Below, in pieces: positions 24,633 through 32,785 of a stretch of 64,000 nt of DNA. Position 1 is the first letter of the stretch. Each line of letters opens with the position of its first letter. This DNA comes from Bacteroidota bacterium (GTDB lineage Bacteria; Bacteroidota; Bacteroidia; Chitinophagales; Chitinophagaceae), in NCBI GenBank assembly GCA_018266775.1, contig JAFDZS010000015.1:248001-312000 (forward strand). The letters are read 5' to 3'. A program made the translations under genes and the position numbers. The notes under the pieces are model-generated. The model had not been told where the DNA came from. It worked only from the letters and a program-made list of their open reading frames with translations, and ran no database searches.

Positions 24633-26027
24633 ATGGCACTAACATTATTCGATAAGATCTGGAACAAACACGTTGTAAAAAATATTGAAGGCGGGCCTTC
24701 GGTACTGTACATAGATAAACATTTTATTCATGAAGTAACCAGTCCGCAGGCATTTACAGGGTTAAATAAAAGAGGTATCAAAGTATTTCGCCCCGAACAA
24801 ACCATTGCCACTGCCGATCATAACGTACCTACACTCAACCAGCATTTACCCATTAAAGAAGAACTCAGCCGCCTGCAGGTGGAAGCATTAATAAAAAACT
24901 GCGCAGAACACGGCGTTGAATTATACGGCCTGGGGCATCCCTTCCAGGGTATTGTGCATGTGATTGGGCCTGAACTGGGTATTACACAACCCGGCAATAC
25001 CATTGTATGTGGAGATTCTCATACCAGCACCCACGGCGCATTTGGTGCCATTGCATTTGGTATTGGTACCAGTGAAGTGGAAATGGTTTTAGCAACACAA
25101 TGTTTACTGCAAAGCAAGCCCAAATTAATGCGCATCAATATAGAAGGTGATTTAAAAGAAGGCGTAGTGTCCAAAGATATTGTACTCTACATTCTTTCTA
25201 AAATTACAGCCAGTGGTGCCACCGGTTATGCGGTGGAATTTGCGGGTAGTGCTATCCGTAAGTTAAGTATGGAGGCCAGGATGACCATCTGTAATATGAG
25301 CATTGAAATGGGCGCCCGCTGCGGAATGATTGCACCGGATGAAACCACATTTGCATATATTAATGGCCGTGAGTTTGCACCAAAAGGAAGCGAGTGGGAC
25401 AAAGCACTGGCATACTGGGAAACATTATTTACCGACGCCAATGCGCAGTTTGATAAAGAGATCACTTTAGATGCAGCAGACATTACACCCATGATCACCT
25501 ACGGCACCAACCCGGGCATGGGCATTGGTGTAAATGAAAAAATTCCCACGCTGGCAGAAGTAAATGAAAATGATAAATCTGGTTTGGAGAAATCGTTAGC
25601 GTATATGGGATTGAAGCAGGGCCATCCCATCAAAGGACAAAAAATTGATTATGTATTTATCGGCAGTTGTACCAATTCACGAATAGAAGATTTAAGAATG
25701 GTGGCTTCGTTTGTAAAAGGCAAACAAAAAGCAGCAGGTGTTGAAGTATGGATTGTGCCCGGAAGTAAACAAGTGGAAAAGCAAGCCATTGCCGAAGGCA
25801 TAGATAAAGTATTTGAAGCAGCAGGTTTTCAGTTAAGGCAACCCGGCTGTTCCGCCTGTTTGGGAATGAATGAAGATAAAATACCGGCAGGCAAATATTG
25901 CATCAGCACCAGCAACAGGAATTTTGAAGGCCGGCAGGGTGCAGGCGCAAGGACTTTATTGGCGAGTCCGCTTTCTGCCGCAGCTGCAGCAGTAACAGGT
26001 TATATAGCAGATGTGAGGGAGTTGTAG
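24633..26027 (+). CDS. leuC: 3-isopropylmalate dehydratase large subunit
   Basis: With LeuD, isomerises 2-isopropylmalate to 3-isopropylmalate via a [4Fe-4S] cluster. The 464-residue aconitase-like protein has VVCGDSHTSTHGAFGAIAFG, cluster ligands in FIGSCTNSRIEDL and QPGCSACLGMN, and NRNFEGRQG near the C-terminus. Length and order match bacterial LeuC. It is followed 81 bp later by leuD; the gap contains a GC-rich hairpin repeat. Confidence 0.97.
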   Translation: MALTLFDKIWNKHVVKNIEGGPSVLYIDKHFIHEVTSPQAFTGLNKRGIKVFRPEQTIATADHNVPTLNQHLPIKEELSRLQVEALIKNCAEHGVELYGLGHPFQGIVHVIGPELGITQPGNTIVCGDSHTSTHGAFGAIAFGIGTSEVEMVLATQCLLQSKPKLMRINIEGDLKEGVVSKDIVLYILSKITASGATGYAVEFAGSAIRKLSMEARMTICNMSIEMGARCGMIAPDETTFAYINGREFAPKGSEWDKALAYWETLFTDANAQFDKEITLDAADITPMITYGTNPGMGIGVNEKIPTLAEVNENDKSGLEKSLAYMGLKQGHPIKGQKIDYVFIGSCTNSRIEDLRMVASFVKGKQKAAGVEVWIVPGSKQVEKQAIAEGIDKVFEAAGFQLRQPGCSACLGMNEDKIPAGKYCISTSNRNFEGRQGAGARTLLASPLSAAAAAVTGYIADVREL

Positions 26028-26040
26028 CGGCCTCCCCAAA

Positions 26041-26057
26041 CCCCTCCGAAGGAGGGG
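26041..26057. repeat. GC-rich hairpin repeat between leuC and leuD
   Basis: CCCCTCC-GAA-GGAGGGG, a 7-bp stem with a GAA loop. Related pyrimidine/purine hairpins occur at 26152-26164 and 28303-28319. They look like one family of dispersed palindromes. Confidence 0.7.
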
Positions 26058-26108
26058 CTTTAGAGACCAATTATTTAAAGAGATTTTAAATGTAGTTTGA
26101 ATAAGTTT

Positions 26109-26741
26109 ATGACGAATCAGAAAATAACTAACAATAGTGCAGAGACGAATTCCCCCTTTGGGGGCCAGGGGGCTTTTACCAGTACGTTTGTCCCACTCCA
26201 CATAGAAAACGTGGATACCGACCAGATTATTCCAGCAAGGTTTTTAAAAGCTACTACGAGGGCGGGTTTTGGTAAAAACCTGTTTCGTGACTGGTGTTAT
26301 GAAAATGACGATGAGCAACAACCTAAAAATGATTTTGTACTTAACCAGCCGCAATACAAAGGAACTATACTGGTAGCCGGAAAAAATTTCGGTTGCGGGT
26401 CTTCCCGTGAACATGCGGCCTGGGCCATTGCCGATTATGGATTTAAAGTGGTGGTAAGCAGTTTCTTTGCAGATATCTTTAAAAACAATGCCCTCAACAA
26501 TGGATTGCTGCCCGTAACCATTTCAGAAGATTTTCTGCAACAGGTCTTTGCTCTCGGAGAAGATCAAACACTTACGGTAAACCTGGAACAACAAAGCATT
26601 ACCATTGATGCTACGGGTGCATCAGCATCTTTTGATATCAACGCCTACAAAAAAACCTGCCTCATGAACGGGTATGATGATATTGATTACCTGTTGAGCA
26701 GTATTAAGGAAATAGAACAATTTGAACAACAATCCGTATAA
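26109..26741 (+). CDS. leuD: 3-isopropylmalate dehydratase small subunit
   Basis: Small subunit completing the LeuC active site. From ATG 26109 it has 210 residues with the swivelling domain motifs VDTDQIIPARFLK, GKNFGCGSSREHAAWAI and FADIFKNNALNNGLLP. The catalytic part begins near residue 25 (STFVPLHIENVDTD); the preceding residues (MTNQKITNNSAETNSPFGGQ) are longer than usual and partly encoded by a CCCCCTTTGGGGG hairpin, so a palindromic repeat appears to have been absorbed into the coding frame. No in-frame ATG lies closer to the core. Confidence 0.94.
   Translation: MTNQKITNNSAETNSPFGGQGAFTSTFVPLHIENVDTDQIIPARFLKATTRAGFGKNLFRDWCYENDDEQQPKNDFVLNQPQYKGTILVAGKNFGCGSSREHAAWAIADYGFKVVVSSFFADIFKNNALNNGLLPVTISEDFLQQVFALGEDQTLTVNLEQQSITIDATGASASFDINAYKKTCLMNGYDDIDYLLSSIKEIEQFEQQSV
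26152..26164. repeat. GC-rich hairpin inside the leuD N-terminus
   Basis: CCCCC-TTT-GGGGG, followed by CCAGGGGGC, is read as SPFGGQGA in the leuD frame. It belongs to the same hairpin type as 26041-26057 and 28303-28319. Confidence 0.65.
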
Positions 26742-26749
26742 AACATTTT

Positions 26750-27871
26750 ATGAGCCTGAAGAAAAAAATAGCAGTCATTGAAGGGGATGGAATTGGTCCC
26801 GAAGTAACAAGGCAATCAGTAAAAGTACTGAATGCCATTGCAGAACAGTTTGGTCATGAATTTACATACCAGTATTGTTTGCTGGGCGCCGATGCCATCG
26901 ATAAAACCGGTACACCACTGCCCACAGAAACCATCGACATTTGTTTGGACAGTGATGCCATTTTATTTGGCGCCATCGGCCATCCCAAATACGATAATGA
27001 CCCTACGGCGAAAGTACGTCCGGAGCAGGGTTTGCTGGGCATTCGCAAAGCATTACAATTATATGCCAACATCCGCCCGGTCAATACGTATTCAGCCTTG
27101 CATCACCTGGCACCGCTGAAAACAAAAAACCTGGAAGGTGTTGATTTTATCATCTTCCGTGAGCTTACAGGCGGTATTTATTTTGGTAAGAAGGAAGTGA
27201 ATGCAGAACAAACAGTAGCATCTGACGATTGCGTATACACGAAAGAAGAAATTGAAAGAGTGACGCATCTGGCATTTAAAGCTGCACAAACCAGGAAGAA
27301 AAAATTAACATTGGTAGACAAGGCCAATGTATTGGAAACCTCCCGCCTGTGGCGCAAAGTGGTGAAAGACCTTGCAACGCAATACCCGGATGTGACATTG
27401 GATTTTCTATTTGTAGATAATGCAGCGATGCAGATCATACTCAACCCCAAACAATTTGATGTGGTGCTCACTGAAAATATGTTTGGCGATATTATCAGTG
27501 ATGAAGCCAGTGTAATCAGTGGCTCACTGGGATTGTTGCCTTCAGCATCTGTAGGTAATAAAACGGCATTGTTCGAACCGATACATGGTTCTTATCCGCA
27601 GGCAGCAGGAAAAGATATTGCGAATCCAATCGGTTCTATTTTGTCTGCAGCCATGCTGCTGGATTATTTTGAATTGCGGGAAGAAGCGGCATTGATAAGA
27701 GAAGCAGTGGAGTGGACATTAGCCAATCAATTTGTAACTAAAGATATTGAGCCCATCAATTTTTACTTTACCAGCACGATTGGTGAATTGATCAGTGATT
27801 ATATCGGGAATAAAATTCCGGGCAGGTTGAATAAAGAAAATATTGAGTTGAGAAAATCAACTATAATATAA
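26750..27871 (+). CDS. leuB: 3-isopropylmalate dehydrogenase
   Basis: NAD-dependent oxidative decarboxylation of 3-isopropylmalate to the leucine precursor. The 373-residue protein matches the family length and shows AVIEGDGIGPEVTRQSVKVL, the substrate loop IGHPKYDN with LLGIRKALQLYANIRPV, FRELTGGIYFG, the metal-binding TENMFGDIISDEAS and LFEPIHGSYPQAAGKDIANP. It lies 8 bp after leuD and is the last leu gene; the ilv operon with its own leader follows. Confidence 0.97.
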   Translation: MSLKKKIAVIEGDGIGPEVTRQSVKVLNAIAEQFGHEFTYQYCLLGADAIDKTGTPLPTETIDICLDSDAILFGAIGHPKYDNDPTAKVRPEQGLLGIRKALQLYANIRPVNTYSALHHLAPLKTKNLEGVDFIIFRELTGGIYFGKKEVNAEQTVASDDCVYTKEEIERVTHLAFKAAQTRKKKLTLVDKANVLETSRLWRKVVKDLATQYPDVTLDFLFVDNAAMQIILNPKQFDVVLTENMFGDIISDEASVISGSLGLLPSASVGNKTALFEPIHGSYPQAAGKDIANPIGSILSAAMLLDYFELREEAALIREAVEWTLANQFVTKDIEPINFYFTSTIGELISDYIGNKIPGRLNKENIELRKSTII

Positions 27872-27914
27872 ATTGACGATGAATGATGTCTATTAGTTTT
27901 CAATAACAGAAGTT

Positions 27915-27982
27915 GTCAGCCTGAGTATATCGAAGGCGGTTATTTTAAATAAACCCGGTTTCGACAAGCTCAATCTGACTGT
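27915..27982. repeat. REP-like imperfect inverted repeat, copy B
   Basis: Begins GTCAGCCTGAGTATATCGAA and ends GCTCAATCTGACTG, with inner blocks ATCGAAGGCGGTT and ACCCGGTTTCG shared with 18314-18394. This copy is shorter by about 13 bases. It lies between leuB and the ilv promoter. Confidence 0.75.
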
Positions 27983-28090
27983 CTTGAGAAATAAAGAGAT
28001 TTTGCGGTTACAGGCAATGAGATTTTCTGTAACTAACGGTTGCTTGCTATATAAAAACAAAGTTTGGCCTGAAAAAATTGAACAAGTTCT

Positions 28091-28121
28091 TTGTTTTTTA
28101 CTATTGGAGGGGGTATATTTG
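28091..28121 (+). promoter_or_regulatory. Promoter of the ilv operon
   Basis: TTG at 28091-28093 and TATATTTG at 28114-28121 with 20 bases between them match the Bacteroidota -33/-7 pattern. The leader peptide ATG follows at 28139, so the leader is transcribed from its start. Confidence 0.7.
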
Positions 28122-28138
28122 TTTATCAAACATCCTTC

Positions 28139-28237
28139 ATGTTGAACAACGGAATAAATAATGTAATAAAAAATATCGCAATTATTATTGTGGTTGTCAT
28201 TATTATTCCTGCACTGCATGGAGGTGGTATCGGCTAA
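28139..28237 (+). CDS. ilv operon leader peptide (attenuator)
   Basis: A 32-codon reading frame starting ATG 28139 whose product contains 10 Ile, 4 Val and 2 Leu, half of all residues. The core IAIIIVVVIIIPAL is encoded at 28175-28216. It begins 17 bases after a good promoter and ends 21 bases before a rho-independent terminator. This is the design of ilv leader peptides in enterobacteria: ribosomes stall at Ile/Val codons when charged tRNA is scarce. The sequence itself is unrelated to E. coli ilvL. No protein function beyond regulation is expected. Confidence 0.88.
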   Translation: MLNNGINNVIKNIAIIIVVVIIIPALHGGGIG

Positions 28238-28290
28238 ACATAACGCATAAGAAATAGCAGCCCGCCTCCGAAAGAGACGGGCTTTTTTTT
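28220..28290 (+). promoter_or_regulatory. ilv attenuator: terminator with competing antiterminator
   Basis: The terminator is AGCCCG (28259-28264) pairing with CGGGCT (28278-28283), an inner CTC/GAG pairing, and eight T (28283-28290). An alternative pairing joins GGAGGTGG (28220-28227, inside the last leader codons) with CCGCCTCC (28262-28269), which consumes the terminator 5' arm. A ribosome stalled on the Ile/Val run leaves 28220-28227 free (antitermination); one that reaches the stop at 28235 covers it (termination). The pairings are seen in sequence; the mechanism is inferred by analogy with known attenuators. Confidence 0.82.
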
Positions 28291-28551
28291 AGCCCCCTCT
28301 ATCTCCCCCGAAGGGGGAGGAAATGGAGAAGATAGATACGAAGATTATAGCGAAACGTGGACGGGTAATATTTTCCGATAGAGATAACAGATTGGTGGCA
28401 CAAATTGAATCATAAAGAAGCCCTGCAGGGGCAATATTTTAATAAGATCAACAGAGGTATGCTGTTGAAGAGTGCGACGCCAATGAAGATGAATAAAGCG
28501 CTATAGTTGATTACAAAAATTAAAACAACCGCCGCAAGGCGTTTTATACAA
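28291..28551 (+). other. ilvD leader region downstream of the attenuator
   Basis: Non-coding stretch with a GC-rich hairpin CTCCCCC-GAA-GGGGGAG at 28303-28319, the third member of the hairpin family seen around leuD, and a small GC-rich palindromic patch (GCCCTGCAGGGGC, 28422-28434). A 30-codon micro-ORF (28323-28415) has no supporting feature. Nothing else was recognised. Confidence 0.6.
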
Positions 28552-30231
28552 ATGGAATTGAACAAATACAGCAAGACGATCACGCAAGATGTAACACAAC
28601 CTGCAGCGCAGGCGATGTTTTATGGCATTGGATTAACAGAAGAAGATTTAAAAAAAGCGCAGGTGGGCATTGCCAGTATGGGCTATGATGGTAACACCTG
28701 CAACATGCACCTGAACGACCTGGCAAAAACGGTAAAGCAGGCAGTGTGGGATAATGAATTGGTGGGACTGATCTTTAATACAATCGGCGTAAGTGATGGA
28801 ATGAGTAACGGTACAGACGGTATGCGCTACAGTTTGGTAAGCCGCGATATTATTGCAGATTCTATTGAAGCCGTATGCGGCGCACAATATTACGATGGAT
28901 TAATTGCTATACCCGGTTGTGATAAAAATATGCCCGGTTCGTTAATCGCAATGGGCCGTTTAAACCGCCCAGCGATAATGGTGTATGGCGGAACCATTGC
29001 GCCTGGTCATTATAAAGGAGAGGACTTAAACATTGTAAGTGCATTTGAAGCATTGGGAAGGAAAATTGCCGGAACGCTGGATGAAGCCGACTTTAAAGGA
29101 ATCGTAAAACACAGTTGCCCCGGCGCCGGCGCATGCGGCGGTATGTATACTGCAAACACGATGAGCAGTGCAATAGAAGCATTGGGCATGAGTTTACCCT
29201 ACTCGTCTTCTAACCCAGCATTAAGTGACGCCAAACAACAGGAATGCGTAGCCGCAGCAAAAGCTATTCGTTTGCTGCTGGAAAAAGATATTAAACCCAA
29301 AGACATCATGACCCGTGAAGCATTTGAAAATGCCATCACGCTGATTATGGTTTTGGGTGGAAGCACCAATGCCGTATTGCATTTGATCGCCATTGCAAAA
29401 AGTGTACAGGTTGACATAACACAAGACGATTTTCAGCGCATCAGTGACCGCATCCCTGTACTGGCGGATTTAAAACCAAGTGGAAAATATCTTATGGAAG
29501 ATCTGCATAACATCGGGGGAGTGCCCACGGTAATGAAATATTTACTGGACAAAGGGCTGCTTCACGGCAATTGCTTGACTGTAACAGGAAAAACGCTGGC
29601 TGAGAACTTAGCAGGTGTAACCGGGTTGGAATTTGATGTTCAAAAAATTATTGCTCCTGTTGAACGTCCAATTAAAGCTACGGGGCACCTGCAAATCCTG
29701 TTTGGTAATTTGGCGGAAAAAGGAAGTGTGGCAAAAATTTCAGGAAAAGAAGGTGAACTGTTTGAAGGTCCCGCAAGAGTGTTTGATGGCGAAAAAGAAT
29801 TGATTGATGGCATCAATACCGGAAAAATAAAACCAGGCGATGTCGTCGTGATCAGGTATGTGGGGCCACGTGGCGGACCCGGAATGCCTGAAATGCTGAA
29901 ACCCACATCTGCGATCATTGGCGCAGGGCTTGGTAAAAGCGTTGCACTGATTACTGACGGCCGTTTTAGTGGTGGCACACATGGTTTTGTAGTGGGGCAT
30001 ATCACGCCTGAAGCTTATGATGGAGGTTTAATGGCGATGGTGCATGATGATGATATTATCGAGATCAGTGTTTCTAAAAAAGCGATCACACTCAAAGTAA
30101 GTGAAGATGAAATTGCCAAACGCAAAGCCGCATGGCAGCAGCCACCATTAAAAGCCACCAACGGAATTTTATTCAAGTACGCAAAATATGTAAAAGATGC
30201 CTCACAGGGATGTGTAACCGATGAGGCCTAA
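28552..30231 (+). CDS. ilvD: Dihydroxy-acid dehydratase
   Basis: Third common step of Ile/Val synthesis: dehydrates dihydroxy-acids to 2-oxoacids using an iron-sulfur cluster and Mg. Starting at ATG 28552 gives 559 residues, the usual length. Seen: GYDGNTCNMHLNDLA, IPGCDKNMPGSLIAMGRLNRP, GACGGMYTANTMSSAIEALG and TDGRFSGGTHGFVVGHITPEA, with Cys residues in the first three motifs as expected for cluster ligands. First gene of the ilvDBNCA operon behind the attenuator; 11 bp separate it from ilvB. Confidence 0.96.
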   Translation: MELNKYSKTITQDVTQPAAQAMFYGIGLTEEDLKKAQVGIASMGYDGNTCNMHLNDLAKTVKQAVWDNELVGLIFNTIGVSDGMSNGTDGMRYSLVSRDIIADSIEAVCGAQYYDGLIAIPGCDKNMPGSLIAMGRLNRPAIMVYGGTIAPGHYKGEDLNIVSAFEALGRKIAGTLDEADFKGIVKHSCPGAGACGGMYTANTMSSAIEALGMSLPYSSSNPALSDAKQQECVAAAKAIRLLLEKDIKPKDIMTREAFENAITLIMVLGGSTNAVLHLIAIAKSVQVDITQDDFQRISDRIPVLADLKPSGKYLMEDLHNIGGVPTVMKYLLDKGLLHGNCLTVTGKTLAENLAGVTGLEFDVQKIIAPVERPIKATGHLQILFGNLAEKGSVAKISGKEGELFEGPARVFDGEKELIDGINTGKIKPGDVVVIRYVGPRGGPGMPEMLKPTSAIIGAGLGKSVALITDGRFSGGTHGFVVGHITPEAYDGGLMAMVHDDDIIEISVSKKAITLKVSEDEIAKRKAAWQQPPLKATNGILFKYAKYVKDASQGCVTDEA

Positions 30232-30242
30232 AATATTTCAAT

Positions 30243-31991
30243 ATGCAAACATTAGAAATACTGGAAGAAAAAACTGCTGCAGCAAAAACCGCTCCTATCA
30301 ATGGTAGTCAGGCTGTTTTGGAAGCCTTGCTGCATGAAGGTGTGGATACGGTATTTGGCTATCCGGGTGGTGCTATCATGCCCATCTACGATGCATTGTA
30401 TGATTATAACGACAAACTCAAACACATCCTGGTTCGTCATGAACAAGGTGCGATACATGCAGCGCAGGGCTTTGCCCGTGTAAGTGGAAGAACAGGCGTG
30501 GTGTTTGCCACAAGTGGTCCGGGCGCTACAAACTTAGTTACAGGTTTGGCAGATGCGATGATTGACAGCACTCCTGTGGTGTGTATCACCGGCCAGGTAT
30601 TTGCGCACTTGCTCGGCACCGATGCTTTCCAGGAAACAGATGTCATCAACATTACCACACCCGTTACCAAATGGAATTACCAGGTAACCGATGCTACAGA
30701 AATTCCACATGTATTGGCCAAAGCATTTTACATTGCCGGCAGCGGCAGGCCAGGGCCGGTGTTAATTGACATTACCAAAAATGCACAACTGCAGTTATTC
30801 AATTACGAAGGCTATCAAAAATGCGAACACATCCGCAGCTACAGGCCAAAACCAATTGTACGGAAAGAATTTGTTGAACAGGCAGCAGCGCTTATTAATG
30901 CAGCAGAACGTCCGTTTGTGGTATTCGGGCAAGGTGTGATATTGGGAAAGGCAGAAGAAGAGTTTAAAGCCTTTATTGAAAAAGCAGGAATCCCCAGTGC
31001 GTGGACGATCATGGGCATGAGCGCCATACCAACCGATCATCCGCTGGGTGTGGGTATGCTGGGCATGCATGGCAATTATGGCCCCAATGTATTAACCAAT
31101 GAATGCGATGTACTCATTGCCGTGGGTATGCGGTTTGACGACCGTGTAACCGGAAGGCTGGACAAATATGCCAAGCAGGCTAAAGTCATTCATCTTGACA
31201 TTGATCCATCAGAAATTGATAAAAATGTTAAGACAACAGTTCCGGTTTGGGGCGATTGTAAAGAAACATTACCATTACTTACAGCATTGGTTACACGAAA
31301 AATACATACAGCATGGTTGAATAAATTTCATGAATATCGAAAAAAGGAGGAAGAGAAATGTATTGCAGCTGAACTTAATCCCGCTGGTGATGAAATGACG
31401 ATGGGAGAAGTGATTCAATTGTTGAATGAACTTACCAAAGGCGATGCAGTAATTGTAACTGATGTGGGCCAGCACCAGATGGTGGCCTGCCGGTATGCAA
31501 AATACAATCATTCCAAAAGCAATATCACCAGCGGTGGTTTGGGTACGATGGGTTTTGCATTACCAACTGCCATTGGAGCCAAATACGGGGCGCCGGATAA
31601 AACCATTGTTGCCATTGCAGGCGATGGCGGTATTCAGATGACCATCCAGGAATTAGGAACCATCATGCAGTTTCAGCCAGATGTAAAAATTTTAATTCTG
31701 AATAACAACTTCCTTGGTATGGTACGCCAGTGGCAGCAATTATTTCATGAAAAACGCTATTCGTTTGTAGATATTCAGAGCCCTGATTTTGTTCAGGTGG
31801 CCAAAGGGTATCATATCGAAGGACAAAAAGTAAGTGAACGTTCACAACTGAAAGCAGCATTGGAAACGATGCTGAACCATAAGGGAAGTTATTTGCTGGA
31901 AGTGATTGTGGGCAAAGAGAACAATGTATTCCCGATGGTGCCACAGGGAAGAGGTGTTGCAGAAATTGTGTTGAGTAAAGATGAGATATGA
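30243..31991 (+). CDS. ilvB: Acetolactate synthase large (catalytic) subunit
   Basis: Thiamine diphosphate enzyme making acetolactate and acetohydroxybutyrate. The 582-residue protein has the N-terminal PYR domain (VFGYPGGAIMPIYDAL, catalytic Glu in RHEQGAIHAAQGFAR), the central FAD-type domain (GHGNYGPNV-like GMHGNYGPNVLTNECD) and the C-terminal TPP domain with GDGGIQMTIQELGT and NNNFLGMVRQW. Regulatory subunit ilvN follows 119 bp downstream. The gap contains a GC-mixed stretch (about 32030-32060) of dispersed-repeat appearance. Confidence 0.96.
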   Translation: MQTLEILEEKTAAAKTAPINGSQAVLEALLHEGVDTVFGYPGGAIMPIYDALYDYNDKLKHILVRHEQGAIHAAQGFARVSGRTGVVFATSGPGATNLVTGLADAMIDSTPVVCITGQVFAHLLGTDAFQETDVINITTPVTKWNYQVTDATEIPHVLAKAFYIAGSGRPGPVLIDITKNAQLQLFNYEGYQKCEHIRSYRPKPIVRKEFVEQAAALINAAERPFVVFGQGVILGKAEEEFKAFIEKAGIPSAWTIMGMSAIPTDHPLGVGMLGMHGNYGPNVLTNECDVLIAVGMRFDDRVTGRLDKYAKQAKVIHLDIDPSEIDKNVKTTVPVWGDCKETLPLLTALVTRKIHTAWLNKFHEYRKKEEEKCIAAELNPAGDEMTMGEVIQLLNELTKGDAVIVTDVGQHQMVACRYAKYNHSKSNITSGGLGTMGFALPTAIGAKYGAPDKTIVAIAGDGGIQMTIQELGTIMQFQPDVKILILNNNFLGMVRQWQQLFHEKRYSFVDIQSPDFVQVAKGYHIEGQKVSERSQLKAALETMLNHKGSYLLEVIVGKENNVFPMVPQGRGVAEIVLSKDEI

Positions 31992-32110
31992 TGGGAATGC
32001 TGATGACGCAGATGTGACGGATAAACACGGGTTTTTCTCTGCGCCTCTGCGTGAAACATTTCCCGGGTGCAAATGAAATAAATTAAATTTTAAGACTAAA
32101 AACATTCGCT

Positions 32111-32740
32111 ATGCCGAATAAAAATAATACAACAACTGGTACAACAGCTTCCGACAAGCCGGAATATACCATCACTGTTTACACCGAAAATCAAATCGGG
32201 TTACTGAACCGTATTGCGATCATCTTTTCACGCAGGAAGATCAATGTTGAGAGTTTAAATACTTCTCCCAGTGAAATAGATAGTGTGCACCGTTTTACCA
32301 TTGTTATCAACGAAACAGAAGAAGTAGTACGTAAAGTGTGCCGGCAAATAGAAAAACAAGTGGAAGTATTGAAGGTATACTACAACAATAATGAAGAGAT
32401 CATCTGGCAGGAGCTGGCCTTGTACAAAGTACCCGCAGATATTATAGCCGCTGAAGTAAAAGTGGAGCGCCTGTTAAGTCAGCATGGTGCCAAAGCTGTA
32501 GTGATCCGCAAAGATTATATCGTATTTGAAGTGGCAGGCCAAAGAGAAGAAACAGATAACTTAATCAAGGTACTGGAGCCGTTCGGATTGATAGAATTTG
32601 TGCGTAGTGCAAGAGTGGCCATTATCAAAAACAGCGAAGGCTTCCATAAAAAATTAAAAGAATTCGAGTACCGTGAACCGGGAGAGGAAACCATCGAAAA
32701 TGAATACCTCAGCCATAACGAAGAAGTTTTCTCTATGTAA
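32111..32740 (+). CDS. ilvN: Acetolactate synthase small (regulatory) subunit
   Basis: A 209-residue subunit that binds IlvB and confers valine feedback sensitivity in characterised systems. The ACT domain (about 18-92) reads YTITVYTENQIGLLNRIAII and RKINVESLNTSPSEIDSVHR; the C-terminal ALS_ss_C domain (about 95-180) has ELALYKVPAD and FEVAGQREETDNLIKVLEPFG. This longer form, with a 25-residue acidic tail, is common in Bacteroidota. ilvC follows 45 bp later. Confidence 0.94.
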   Translation: MPNKNNTTTGTTASDKPEYTITVYTENQIGLLNRIAIIFSRRKINVESLNTSPSEIDSVHRFTIVINETEEVVRKVCRQIEKQVEVLKVYYNNNEEIIWQELALYKVPADIIAAEVKVERLLSQHGAKAVVIRKDYIVFEVAGQREETDNLIKVLEPFGLIEFVRSARVAIIKNSEGFHKKLKEFEYREPGEETIENEYLSHNEEVFSM

Positions 32741-32785
32741 ATAAAATTGTCATTAAATAAAATCATAAAAAACCAACACAAAGAA

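Noticed and set aside
28323..28415. 30-codon micro-ORF between the ilv attenuator and ilvD
   Set aside because: No ribosome site, family or codon bias supports it.
32000..32070. Possible dispersed repeat in the ilvB-ilvN spacer (CTCTGCGCCTCTGCGTG)
   Set aside because: Only one copy is present in the window and it has no palindromic structure, so it cannot be supported as a repeat here.
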